Source of the DNA: Chitinophaga dinghuensis
Lineage (GTDB): Bacteria; Bacteroidota; Bacteroidia; Chitinophagales; Chitinophagaceae
Assembly: GCF_003259435.1 (NCBI RefSeq)
Contig: NZ_QLMA01000008.1
Coordinates: 62,001-126,000, forward strand
Length of the DNA: 64,000 nucleotides
Reading direction: 5' to 3'
The stretch's first letter is position 1. Every line of letters starts with the position of its first letter. Below the pieces are notes generated by a model. That model worked only from the letters and a program-made list of their open reading frames with translations, ran no database searches and had not been told where the DNA came from. Shown piece after piece: positions 53,361-62,800 of this stretch. Both the position numbers and the translations under genes were made by a program.

Positions 53361-53995
53361 ATGATACTGTTTTTTTGTAGCCAGTCGAGCGCTTTCCCTT
53401 TATCCGTGAAGGTGCAGAAAGCCTCTACAGGCGGAGTTACCTTTGCTTCCCAGCTATTTTTATCAAAGCCATAGATGTCTGTTATCAGCTGATATTTCTT
53501 TTCCCGGATTTTTTCCGGCAATGCGAAAAGGATATCTGCGTTTTCCATGGCTTGCGGGTAGTATTTTTTATGACCGTCTTCGTAGGCGAAAGTCCATAGA
53601 TTGGTGGCTTGGATGCTGCCGTGGCACCAGCAGTTGATAACAGCCTGCGCTGTTTCTTCATGGCGGCGGTGGCGGGTGTATTCTCCTTTTGGATGGTGGG
53701 TAAGGATGAGATCGAAATGTTCTTCGGGGAGGAGGTTCTGAATGGTATCTCTCACCTCTTTGATGGGCAGGGGAAATTGTTCGGGGCCATCGTCCAGATT
53801 GGCCATGGCGCCCGTTGCATCCAGTTCCTGGAGTACTTTATAGAATTTGGGGGCTCTGTCCGGATCTTCTTTTCTGCAGAGGGAAACGATATACCATTCC
53901 AGTTGTGGATTGGCGAGGATGATCCCTCCGGCCCATAACGTTTCATCATCCGGATGGGCTACAATCACTACGGCAGAGCCTTCTGATGGCAGCAT
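53357..53995 (-). CDS. PIG-L/LmbE family N-deacetylase
   Basis: The protein has 212 residues. The PIG-L metal-binding motif is AHPDDE near the N-terminus (VVIVAHPDDETLWAGG), with HHPKGEYTRHRRHEE in the middle. These residues bind Zn and remove an N-acetyl group from an amino-sugar or related substrate. It is the first gene of a tight three-gene minus-strand operon with the GT4 transferase and the GH100-like hydrolase, which suggests the operon makes or remodels a glycoconjugate containing a de-N-acetylated amino sugar. The C-terminal CTFTDKGKALDWLQ is not a family feature I know. Confidence 0.9.
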   Translation of the reverse strand: MLPSEGSAVVIVAHPDDETLWAGGIILANPQLEWYIVSLCRKEDPDRAPKFYKVLQELDATGAMANLDDGPEQFPLPIKEVRDTIQNLLPEEHFDLILTHHPKGEYTRHRRHEETAQAVINCWCHGSIQATNLWTFAYEDGHKKYYPQAMENADILFALPEKIREKKYQLITDIYGFDKNSWEAKVTPPVEAFCTFTDKGKALDWLQKNSII

Positions 53996-54349
53996 GCTAG
54001 ATTAATTTATTTCCGCATTAACTACAGATGCCCGTTGTAAATTGTTTATAAAAATATTGTTGTGTGGAGACGCGCAGTTTTCCGGACGGGTGTCTGTCCT
54101 CCCTTCAGAAACATCGGTGAAATTTCGGCGAAATTTCGGCGAAAATAACGGTGAAGACTATATGAAAAAAAATATCCTTCCTAATTTTGCATCGCAATCA
54201 ACGTCTAAGCTTATGGAGGAACAGGCCCAGTCCACTTTGCAGGAAATCTATGCCCTGACTGCAAGGAATTGAATGGACATGCGGCTAACGCTTATACAGC
54301 TATATATAATTGATACATATTTGATTTAGGACCCTTTAAAAGACGCTTT
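53996..54349. other. Intergenic region with short repeats
   Basis: About 354 nt. GAAATTTCGGC repeats in tandem twice (54119-54140), then a partial third copy. TAATTTTG at 54182 matches the -7 element and precedes a 19-codon frame from ATG 54213 whose product, if any, is unknown. I assign no gene. It lies between the PIG-L gene and the tandem paralogues. Confidence 0.4.
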
Positions 54350-55090
54350 ATGGAAAAAATAATGCGGGAGTTTCGCTTCCTGAAAATGTATGCCCTGCTA
54401 CTTACAGCCCTGCTAACTGGATTTCTGTTTATGGCATTTCGTACTGATTTTGGTAACCAACGTTTTACAGAAATAGATGTAGAAAGAATCAATATTATTG
54501 AAAAGGATGGTACGTTGAAAATGGTGATATCCAACGGAGAACGTCAGCATCCGGGATTAGTGGAGGGAAAAATGTTGCCTACCCGTAAGCGGAATCCGGG
54601 TATATTATTCTTCAACAGTGCCGGAGAAGAATGCGGCGGACTTGGCGGCGATGCCTCAAAAGACGGTGGCGCAGACATGGCCTTATCCTTTGATCAGTTT
54701 AGAAATGACCAGATTATGCAACTGCAATACCAGGAAACAGCGAATGCTAATCCAAGGGCGCGTAGTTATGGTCTTAAGTTGTGGGATAGAAATGATGCAT
54801 TTCCTTTGAGCAGAACGATGGCGCTGGTAGATTCTATTCAGAAAATAGCGGATGCAGACGAGCAGTTAAAAGCGTTCAATCATCTCCGGAATTCGAATAA
54901 ATGGGGAGCAGAACGGATGTTTGTTGGGAAAACGCAACAGTCGGAAGTAGGATTGTTTATCCGGGATGAGAAAGGAAAGCCCAGGATTAAGATTTACCTG
55001 GATAAAGAGAACCGCCCCCATATTATCACTTTGGATGAGCAGGGCCAGATACAACAGGATCTGACCAAACAGGCCTTTCCTGCGAGATAA
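54350..55090 (+). CDS. Membrane-anchored hypothetical protein, tandem paralogue A
   Basis: The protein has 246 residues. A transmembrane helix spans about residues 12-32 (ALLLTALLTGFLFMAF), followed by FRTDFGNQRFTEIDVERINI. The central region (GKMLPTRKRNPGILFFNSAG, then EECGG) and the C-terminal beta-rich part (GLFIRDEKGKPRIKIYLDK) are shared with the gene at 55153. Similar unnamed proteins occur across Bacteroidota. The 'VERINxxEKDGTLKxVISN' segment looks like a set of beta strands. No catalytic motif is evident. The family has no assigned function that I know. Confidence 0.65.
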   Translation: MEKIMREFRFLKMYALLLTALLTGFLFMAFRTDFGNQRFTEIDVERINIIEKDGTLKMVISNGERQHPGLVEGKMLPTRKRNPGILFFNSAGEECGGLGGDASKDGGADMALSFDQFRNDQIMQLQYQETANANPRARSYGLKLWDRNDAFPLSRTMALVDSIQKIADADEQLKAFNHLRNSNKWGAERMFVGKTQQSEVGLFIRDEKGKPRIKIYLDKENRPHIITLDEQGQIQQDLTKQAFPAR

Positions 55091-55152
55091 CAGGGACGGA
55101 TATATGAAAATGGATTTATTTTATATTTTTATCATTCTTAATAATAAACACT

Positions 55153-55881
55153 ATGGAAAAGTTACAACGGGAAGTGCGTTTTCTCAAAATATATGCGCTG
55201 GCTCTTACAACGGTATTGATTGGATTTCTTTTCATGGCCTTTCGGACCGACTTTGGCAAGCAGCGTTTTGAAGAAATAGATGTAGAAAGAATCAATGTAG
55301 TGGAGAAGGATGGTACCCTGAAATTGGTGATCTCCAATGGGGCGCGTCAGCATCCTGGATTAGCGGAGGGCAAGCAACTTTCTCCCCGCAAAAGAGAGCC
55401 GGGTATGATCTTCTTTAACAGTGCAGGAGACGAATGTGGCGGTTTGGTGTATGATGCAACCAAAGAAGGCGGCGCCGGAATGGTATTCTCTGTGGACCAA
55501 TACCGTAATGATCAGATTATGCAACTGCAGTATAGCCAGGAAATTGACGGTGGTCCTAAATACCGCTCCTATGGTTTGAAAATGTGGGATCGCAGGGATG
55601 ATATTACTGTTACCCGTGTATCCAACCTGGTAGACTCCCTCAATAAACTGAAGGATAAAGAAGCCATCAACAAAGGTTACGAAACCCTGAATCAGGATGG
55701 TACTTTTGGGGTTGAAAGATTGTTTGTAGGTAAAAATACTAAAGATGAAGTAGGTTTATTTATCAGAGATAATGATGGTAAACCTCGCATTAAAATTTAC
55801 ATAGACAAGAACAACAAGGCGAGAATTGTAACCCTGGATGAAAAAGGACAGGTAGAGCAGAGCGTTCCGGCGGCAAAATAA
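55153..55881 (+). CDS. Membrane-anchored hypothetical protein, tandem paralogue B
   Basis: The protein has 242 residues and the same layout as paralogue A: transmembrane helix at about residues 11-29, FRTDFGKQRFEEIDVERINV, FFNSAGDECGGLVYDATK, then beta-rich C-terminus with KPRIKIYIDKNNKARIVTLD. The two are clearly paralogous over their whole length with many substitutions, so the duplication is not recent. B is 62 nt after A on the same strand and ends at a strong terminator. Function unknown. Confidence 0.65.
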   Translation: MEKLQREVRFLKIYALALTTVLIGFLFMAFRTDFGKQRFEEIDVERINVVEKDGTLKLVISNGARQHPGLAEGKQLSPRKREPGMIFFNSAGDECGGLVYDATKEGGAGMVFSVDQYRNDQIMQLQYSQEIDGGPKYRSYGLKMWDRRDDITVTRVSNLVDSLNKLKDKEAINKGYETLNQDGTFGVERLFVGKNTKDEVGLFIRDNDGKPRIKIYIDKNNKARIVTLDEKGQVEQSVPAAK

Positions 55882-55905
55882 AATATTTACTGCGCTATAT
55901 TACGG

Positions 55906-55938
55906 AGGTGATGAGAGGAATCTCATCACCTTTTTTTA
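55906..55938 (+). terminator. Terminator of the tandem paralogues
   Basis: An 11-bp stem (AGGTGATGAGA with TCTCATCACCT) has a 4-nt loop, then a T-run. Confidence 0.88.
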
Positions 55939-55996
55939 TGAAAATACCCTATTTTGCAGTCTGAAACCATTGTTAATCAAGTAGATTTATTGAAAA

Positions 55997-56623
55997 ATGA
56001 AGTTTAACCTTTCTATTGCCGCAGCCCTGATCTTATTATTGTTAACCGGTCATGTATCTGCACAACTGGCGCAAGGCGCGCGACAAACGCCTACTGCTCC
56101 GAAAGAGCGACTTGGCGTATCGGGACCTGTGAAGATAGGGAACCGGAGTTATCAGTTGGCGTGGACGTCGCATCCATCGGGGAACTATTACAAACAGGAA
56201 TATCTTCCGCAGGGAGAGGATCTGCAGCATTTTGAACATCTTTTTTCGCTGGAGGCACTCTCCGGAAAATTCAATGTAAAGGATGTTGTTGGCGCTAAAA
56301 TAGCGGAGCTCAACAAGGCCAAAGCCAGCAATCCTATGGTCAACTACCAGGTATTTGAAAAAGACGGCGAAGTATTGCTGGATTTTCTTGTTTCGCAGAA
56401 TAGTCCTGATGGCAAACAGGTATATGTTGTAGAGAGAAATATCCAGCGCTATGTACCCATTACCGACAAGAATGGCAAATCGGCAATGGTGCTCATTCTT
56501 TTGAATGAAAGAGCGTATAACAACAATATTGCTGCCTTCTTGAAGAAGATGAAAGCAAGCGGTGATGAATCTCGGAATGCTTTGGCCGCTTATCCATTGC
56601 CAGCGATTACGCTTTCAGAATAG
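55997..56623 (+). CDS. Secreted hypothetical protein
   Basis: The protein has 208 residues with a signal peptide (ending VSAQ). The mature part carries beta-rich segments (KIGNRSYQLAWTSH, GEVLLDFLVSQNSPDGK, KQVYVVERNIQRY) and an amphipathic helical stretch near the end. I recognise no family. It is a single gene downstream of a terminator and upstream of the convergent reductase gene. Function unknown. Confidence 0.5.
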   Translation: MKFNLSIAAALILLLLTGHVSAQLAQGARQTPTAPKERLGVSGPVKIGNRSYQLAWTSHPSGNYYKQEYLPQGEDLQHFEHLFSLEALSGKFNVKDVVGAKIAELNKAKASNPMVNYQVFEKDGEVLLDFLVSQNSPDGKQVYVVERNIQRYVPITDKNGKSAMVLILLNERAYNNNIAAFLKKMKASGDESRNALAAYPLPAITLSE

Positions 56624-56645
56624 AAAAACGGCCGTCTCCCCGACA

Positions 56646-57266
56646 CTATTTTTTCGTCAATTTATATCGTATATGCGTTGTTAGGTTTGATGGTATTACT
56701 TCGGCAATTTCAAGATTGTACTTGTTTTTGTCAATACCATCAAACAACCGTATACCTCCTCCTAAGAAAAGTGGGGCGATGTGAATGAAAAATTCGTCTA
56801 TTAATCCGGCATTCAGGTATTGCTGGATGGTATTTGCGCCGCCTTGTATTCTGATATCCTTTCCATTGGCGGACTTTCTTGCTTTTTCCAGTGCGCTCTC
56901 AATGCCGTCGTTGATGAAGTAAAAAGTGGTGGTGCCTTTCTGTACCCAGGGTTCTCTTTTTTCATGAGTCAGCACAAAGACATCTGTTTTGTACAGATCT
57001 TCTTTCCAGTGCACTTCTCCTTCTTCAAACATACGTTTCCCCATGATGTAAGCGCCTGTTCTGGCAAATACATTATCGATCAACAGGCTGTCGTTTCCAT
57101 ACTCCTCTCCGCCTTCCCGGTTGACATTTTTCCAAAATGCTTTTTGTTTGAACATCCAGTTATGAATGGTAGGACCGTTGTCGCCCATAGGATTGGCGGT
57201 ACTTCTATGATCTCCGGCGAAGTAGCCATCCAGGGAGATACCGCTGTCAAAGATAATTTTACTCAT
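56646..57266 (-). CDS. Dihydrofolate reductase-like (RibD C-terminal) protein
   Basis: The protein has 206 residues. It matches the RibD_C/DHFR-like reductase fold: ISLDGYFAG at the N-terminus, RTGAYIMGKRMFE in the first half, then DIRIQGGANTIQQYL and LIDEFFIHIAPLFLGGG. Such proteins bind NAD(P)H and reduce pterins or related compounds; many family members are of unknown substrate. It is cytoplasmic, alone, and convergent with the secreted 55997 gene. The start could be the next ATG downstream, but the ATG at 57266 fits the fold. Confidence 0.88.
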   Translation of the reverse strand: MSKIIFDSGISLDGYFAGDHRSTANPMGDNGPTIHNWMFKQKAFWKNVNREGGEEYGNDSLLIDNVFARTGAYIMGKRMFEEGEVHWKEDLYKTDVFVLTHEKREPWVQKGTTTFYFINDGIESALEKARKSANGKDIRIQGGANTIQQYLNAGLIDEFFIHIAPLFLGGGIRLFDGIDKNKYNLEIAEVIPSNLTTHIRYKLTKK

Positions 57267-57427
57267 ATCGTTTAAATGTGTTGAGCTGATGTAGCCTGGT
57301 GATTAAAAGTGGAGTAAATAGGCGTATAACAATGCAAACCAAATTACGACATCCAGATGAATTTCTATGGATGACTATGGTAGATGTATAGATTGATAGT
57401 AAAATTTTAAATATTCAAAAAAGATAC

Positions 57428-57435
57428 TAATTTTG
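57428..57435 (+). promoter_or_regulatory. Probable -7 element of rtcB
   Basis: TAATTTTG matches TAnnTTTG, 94 nt before the ATG at 57530, which would leave a moderate leader. Confidence 0.35.
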
Positions 57436-57529
57436 CACTTCCGATAATATCGGCTGCTGCATCTCTGAAGGGGCGGATGATCTTTCCAAAGCCCCAAAAT
57501 TAATCGCTTATTTACTATAATTAAGGATC

Positions 57530-58660
57530 ATGCAAACTATTGCATATTACTGTGATGCTTCCAGCATTGAAAAAAATGCGTTGGAGCAACTGGATCAGTA
57601 TGCGCAGCTGCCGTTTGTACAGCAGATTTGTGCATTTACTGATATTCATTATTGTTCAGAGAAAGGGTTGCCGGTGGGCACCGCTTTTACAGCAGCCGAC
57701 TACTTCTACCCATTAATAACGGGCAAGGATATAGGATGTGGCGTCATGTATCTGAAAATCAGCAAGGAATACTGGCTGAAGGCATTTGACAAGGAGGCCC
57801 ATTACCGGGCTTTATACCTGGCACATTCCCAGATGACGGATGATGGCTTAGGTGGCGGGAATCATTTTTTATCGCTCGAAGAAGATGATACAGCCGTATA
57901 TATTATCTGTCATACCGGAACGCGGGACAGAGGCATTGCTTTATACCAGGAATGTTTGCAGTTAACGCGGGATTATTCCAGGGAACATGGCGCTGCTGTT
58001 AACTATGTGCACCGTGATTTTGTGGATGCCGGATTTTACAGGTATTATGCGGAAACGATTGCCTATGGTTATCAGCGCAGGAAGAATTTCTGTCTGAAAA
58101 CGCTGAGTTTTTTACAGCAGGCCAATTATATCCGCTGTGAGAAATCGGCCATCGACAGGAATTATCTGCGGCAGCAGTTTTCCGGTTATGCAGCAACGGG
58201 CGTCTTACATGGTACGCCTTATCAGCTGGAGGATGCCGTTCATAATCATTTGGTATTTGACGGGCAGACAACCGTACATCGGAAAGGCAGTACGGAATTG
58301 ATGTATGGTAAGACGGTGGTGATTCCACTTTCCATGTCCAGAGGAAGTTTGCTGGTGACAGTGGCGGATAAAGCCAAGGCGGCGGAAGCCCTCCATTCTT
58401 GTGCGCATGGCGCGGGCAGGCAATTGTCTCGCTTCGATGCTATGAAGCATTGGAAAACGGTGCTGAAGGCTAAAGAGCGACAGGCTTATAAAGAGCGGTT
58501 CAGTGAGTTATTGAACCGGTCAGGAGAATTTCCGCAAGGATATATCCAGGAGATGGACTTCGCTTATAAAAGCAGTGAAGACACGCTGCGTTATCAGCCG
58601 TATTTGAGAAAGGTAACGGCAACCAGGCCGATTGTGACTATCAAATATTCTGAAATTTAA
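57530..58660 (+). CDS. rtcB: RNA-splicing ligase RtcB
   Basis: The protein has 376 residues, somewhat shorter than E. coli RtcB (408). The metal ligands and active site are present in order: Asp67 and Cys70 in GKDIGCG, His112 in GGGNHF, His128 in HTGTRDRG, His238 or 240 in VHNHL, and the guanylylated His293 in CAHGAGRQLSR. RtcB joins RNA 2',3'-cyclic phosphate or 3'-phosphate to 5'-OH ends using GTP and Mn, repairing or splicing RNA in the cytoplasm. RtcA and archease are not adjacent. A good terminator follows. Confidence 0.9.
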   Translation: MQTIAYYCDASSIEKNALEQLDQYAQLPFVQQICAFTDIHYCSEKGLPVGTAFTAADYFYPLITGKDIGCGVMYLKISKEYWLKAFDKEAHYRALYLAHSQMTDDGLGGGNHFLSLEEDDTAVYIICHTGTRDRGIALYQECLQLTRDYSREHGAAVNYVHRDFVDAGFYRYYAETIAYGYQRRKNFCLKTLSFLQQANYIRCEKSAIDRNYLRQQFSGYAATGVLHGTPYQLEDAVHNHLVFDGQTTVHRKGSTELMYGKTVVIPLSMSRGSLLVTVADKAKAAEALHSCAHGAGRQLSRFDAMKHWKTVLKAKERQAYKERFSELLNRSGEFPQGYIQEMDFAYKSSEDTLRYQPYLRKVTATRPIVTIKYSEI

Positions 58661-58667
58661 ATGTGGA

Positions 58668-58694
58668 GGGCTGCGTCTAATACGCAGCCCTTTT
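58668..58694 (+). terminator. Terminator of rtcB
   Basis: A 9-bp stem (GGGCTGCGT with ACGCAGCCC) has a 5-nt loop, then TTTT. Confidence 0.78.
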
Positions 58695-58747
58695 CATCAC
58701 ATATAGGAAATATTTGTTACCTTGAATTGGATATGTAAGCCTACTGA

Positions 58748-59476
58748 ATGATTAACTATTATAGCATCCTGGAGCTTTCTAATTTTGCATCCGGCGAGGA
58801 CGTCAAAAAAGCCCATCGTTTGCTCTCCAAAAGATATCACCCTGATTTAAATCCCGGTAATCCCGTAGCAGAAGAGAAGTTCAAGCTGATACAACATGCC
58901 TATGAGCAGTTGAACAATGGGTATAAAAAATCTTATTACGACGATATTCTGCGGATGAATTTATATAGTCCTCCCAGCGGACAATCGCAATCCAATCATA
59001 CGCAAACCAACACGAATAGCAGTTATTACCGTACGCAATCCAGGCAAAGTTACCATCAACCTCCACCCTCCTATACCACGAATTATTACCAGCAGGAAGG
59101 GCAATATGAAGAGGATACGGTACCTATGACACCGGAGGAGAGAAAGCGGGAATTACTGTTAAAACTGGCTATTTGTGGCCTTTTTGCTTTAATTATTGCA
59201 TTGGGGGCCATCTTTGGCAAGGAGGAAAAGAGCAACCGCGTAGCGAGGGAGAAGATCCATGACAACGAAAGATTCTACTTCAATTCAACGGATACGGCAT
59301 TGATAGTGACGCCTGGTGATCCGGCCTCACAGGTAATATGGATATATGGGAAACCGGAGCGGGTGCAGTATGAGAGCGGTGGTATAGAGGTATGGGCATA
59401 TGATGACAAGCTGATTATGCTGAAGGATCATAAGGTGATTTGGTGTGTGCGTACAGCAGATTTGCCCAAAAAGTAG
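58748..59476 (+). CDS. Membrane-anchored J-domain (DnaJ-like) protein
   Basis: The protein has 242 residues. The J domain occupies residues 3-70, with the DnaK-activating His31-Pro32-Asp33 in RYHPDLNPG. A Gln/Ser/Tyr/Asn-rich low-complexity linker follows (about 75-120). A transmembrane helix spans about residues 138-157, and the C-terminal domain (about 160-242) has no known family. Such type III J-proteins recruit DnaK to membrane-associated clients. There is no zinc-finger or C-terminal domain of DnaJ. It follows rtcB, separated from it by a terminator. Confidence 0.88.
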   Translation: MINYYSILELSNFASGEDVKKAHRLLSKRYHPDLNPGNPVAEEKFKLIQHAYEQLNNGYKKSYYDDILRMNLYSPPSGQSQSNHTQTNTNSSYYRTQSRQSYHQPPPSYTTNYYQQEGQYEEDTVPMTPEERKRELLLKLAICGLFALIIALGAIFGKEEKSNRVAREKIHDNERFYFNSTDTALIVTPGDPASQVIWIYGKPERVQYESGGIEVWAYDDKLIMLKDHKVIWCVRTADLPKK

Positions 59477-59546
59477 CCATCCACTTGATAATTTTCTGGT
59501 GTCGATAAAATATTATTATATATTTGCATAATATTCAAATACCGAT

Positions 59547-59690
59547 TTTAACCCTGATCAAACGAAAAGCCTGCAACACTTATCAATAACGTCCCTACAC
59601 CTGCCGCAATGCGACCAAAAGAAAACCGTTTTTCGGGTAATGCTACCTTTCAATTAGCCAAACAACGCCAGTATCAACGCTGTAATTATT
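59547..59690 (-). pseudogene. Relic of a DMT/DUF606-like transporter C-terminus
   Basis: The minus strand reads ITALILALFG in one frame, then shifts to VALPEKRFSFGRIAAG and VGTLLISVAGFSFDQG followed by a stop. The hydrophobic helix, short loop and helix pattern matches the last two helices of DMT (EamA or DUF606/YdcZ) transporters. There is no start codon and the frame is broken, so it is likely a decayed fragment. Confidence 0.35.
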
Positions 59691-59773
59691 CAACGGAAGA
59701 ATTCCGGGAGTAGTAGTCTCATGGTTATTGTTCAAATTTTCTGCACCGTTCAAAGTATTTAAATATTTATCGG

Positions 59774-59787
59774 GGAGACACGTCTCC
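59774..59787. promoter_or_regulatory. Short hairpin before the giant adhesin
   Basis: GGAGAC and GTCTCC form 6-bp arms around a 2-nt centre, 20 nt before the ATG at 59808. It could be an operator or an RNA hairpin in the leader. There is no T-run, so it is not a terminator. Confidence 0.35.
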
Positions 59788-59807
59788 TCCGTCCCTAATA
59801 TACCGCT

Positions 59808-62800
59808 ATGAAATACATATTCAGCATATTACTGTCAACCATTGTAATGTGTCTTGGCAACTGGCATAGTGCAGTTGCAGCTAATAATCGTATAGCCACT
59901 AACGTTGCTAGCGCATTTCAAATCCCTACAGACCCTTTTGTAGTTGGAGCCATAAGCACTTCCCCGAATCCCAGTAATGCCAGTTCGGTTACCTATGTTG
60001 TGACGTTCAGTTCCAACGTGGTAAGCGTAACTACCAGTGCATTTGGAGTAGTGACTACCGGGGATATTCAGGGCGCCGCTGTATCCAGCGTTTCAGGGTT
60101 TGGTAACAGGTTTACCGTCACTGTATGGACGGGAACAGGCAGTGGCACCCTTGCACTGACAGTAAACGGGAACGGCATTCGCCCGGCAGTGACCAATGTA
60201 CCATATACAGTAAGCTCGGACTTCACCTACATCATAGACAAAACAGCTCCAACGTTATCTGTGGGTATGATTCCCGGTACGCCTTATATCAATCCCCCCA
60301 TGAATATGGTAACGCTTATTACTAACGTTACCGATAACATAGATCAGCCATGGGATTTAAAGGTCAGTTGTTCCAATGATAGTATCACCTGGTTGACCAG
60401 TTCCGCCGTATCGCCCACACACCCTCTCTATGCATTAACGCCAGGGAATGGACTTAAAAAGATTTATGTAACAGCGCAGGACCGGGCAGGGAATACTACG
60501 AGTGCTACTTATACTGTAACAGTCGATGCCACTCCGGTGACTGTCCGGTTTACAAGTACACCTCCCCTTATAAGTAATCAATCCAGTGTAACTCTGCGGT
60601 ATAGTGCTAATAAACCTATTATCAACACTTATCATATTAATTTTGATGGTTCTACTTTTGACGAACCAACCGGCGAAATGACTATTCTTAGTCTGCCGGA
60701 AGGGCCACATACTTTCACTCTATATGCCGAAGATCTGGCAGGGAATGTATCTGGGCAGATTTCAACATCGTGGGTAACGGACCTCACTCCTCCTACTGTG
60801 TTATCTGTCGGATTTCCTGCTCCTGCGAAATACTTGCCGGGGCAGCCGTTAATCTTTGATGTAAAAATGTCGGAACCGGTAAAATTTGCCAATGGTAATA
60901 TCCCTTACATTGATGTAACGATTGGCGGTAATACAAGAAGGGCCAACTATGTTTCCGGCGCAAATACCGATACCTGGACTTTCGCCTATGTAGTGCAGGA
61001 TGATGATTATGAGCCGGTGGGTATTCAACTGGCCAATACCATCACGATGAATGGCAACGTGCTTACTGATCTGGCCAACAATCCACTTCCTCCTGCCCTG
61101 AATAATATATCTACCAACATGGTGCTGGTGGGCAATAAGCCAATAACAGGCAGTATCCAGCCACCTGTTAATCTGAGTGCTACCACTATCCGTATGATGG
61201 TCACTTTTGAAGAAGCAGTTACAGGTCTGGACCTTTCCAAGATTCAGTTACAGGGAGTTCCTGGGGCCTATGTACTGCAAACAATTCCGAGTCCTATCAC
61301 TCCTACTACTACTTATACATTTGATGTAATTCTCCCGGGATCAATAAATACCACCCTGAATGTGACCATACCATTTAAGAGTGTAACAGCTGTGAGCAGT
61401 GGCGGATTTAACCAGGTAGTAACCTCCAGTGTTCAGATCAACAATATACCGCCTATGGTCGTTAATGTTTCCGGACCATTACCGGGCTATTACAAAGCGG
61501 GGCAGGTATTGAACTACGTCGTTTACCTGAACAAATCGGTGAATGTTGCTTCCAATGCAAACCCGCTTTACCTGGAGTTGAAAATTGGTACTGCGACTGT
61601 ACGTGCAAACTATGTAAGTGGTACAGGTTCTAATGCCCTGCTTTTCAGCTATACCGTACAGCTAGGGGATAATGATAACACAGGAATCGGTATGACTAAT
61701 CAACTCTTTGATCCTAACTACCGGATCACAGATGATTATTATAGCCAGTTGCTGGGACTTATTCCAGTCCCTGGTCCTACTGGCGTAAAAGTGAATACTA
61801 CCACACCTACGCTCACCTTCAATGCCAGTGGGCCTGTGGTGAAGACAGGTGATTTTACCTTATCAATTGATTTCAGTGAACCTGTGCAGGGATTGAATCC
61901 TGGATCTTTCCTGCTCAGCAATGCCCGCCTGCAAAATCTTGTTTCCGCAGACAATCAGCATTTCACTGCAACGGTGACACCTATTGCCGATGGTCCTATG
62001 GGTATTACCCTGCCTGCCAATAAAGTAGTGAATATTGGAGGTAATGGTAATGCGGTGCAGACAGTGAATCTGGTGGCAGACATCACCCCTCCGACAATAA
62101 CTACCATCACCGGCCCTGCCGACGGATATTATATTACTGGCGACAAGCTTCGTTTTGTAGTGGGCTTCAGTGAAGCGATGAACATTGATCCAGGAACAGC
62201 CACCCCATTTGTCACCGTCACCCTCGGTTCCAAACAGGTGCAGGCGGTATATGAAAGCAGTGATAACTCCTCTATGACTTTCAGCTATACCATACAGGAT
62301 GGAGACGAAGCCATGAGCGGTATTGGCCTGACGGGTAGTATCAATCCCGGAGGAGCCGCACGCATTCAGGATGTTGCTGGCAACAATGCCATACTCACCC
62401 TGAATGGCATACCTGATTTCAGCAATGTAAAAGTTCATACGGCATATCCTACTGTTATCATTAGCACTACTTCATCTGCGATGATCAACGGGCCGGTTTC
62501 CGTGGCTATCACCTTCAGTGAAGCAGTAACGGGTCTTACGCTCACAGATTTCCAGGTTCAAAATAGCACGCTCGACAACCTGCATAACACAGATAATATT
62601 AGCTATACCGCCACTATTACGCCTTCCGTGGATGGGCCGGTTAGCCTGTCGCTTCCTGCCAATAAAGTCGTGAGTATATCCAATACAGGGAATCGGGCAT
62701 CCAATACATTATCCTTCACAGCGGATATGACGCCTCCGTCCATCCTCAGTGTGGTTGGACCAGCGAATAAATATTATAAAGAAGGAGATGTACTTACTTT

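Larger units (their letters stand above)
59477..59807. other. Intergenic region with transporter relic and promoter
   Basis: About 331 nt. A TATATTTG -7 element lies at 59519-59526. On the minus strand about 59547-59690 reads like the C-terminal part of a DMT/DUF606-type transporter with a frameshift and no start. A hairpin GGAGAC-AC-GTCTCC is at 59774-59787, 20 nt before the adhesin ATG. No complete gene is seen. Confidence 0.4.

Noticed and set aside
51018..53995. Bacillithiol or mycothiol biosynthesis
   Set aside because: The PIG-L and GT4 pairing is suggestive, but the GT4 lacks the BshA look and the third gene is a hydrolase, not BshC or a ligase.
54119..54145. Tandem GAAATTTCGGC repeat as a binding-site array
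   Set aside because: With just over two copies and no dyad symmetry, it could be slippage; no regulator nearby explains it.
54213..54272. 19-codon frame after a TAATTTTG element
   Set aside because: It is too short to judge, has no known match and no conserved feature; it could be chance.
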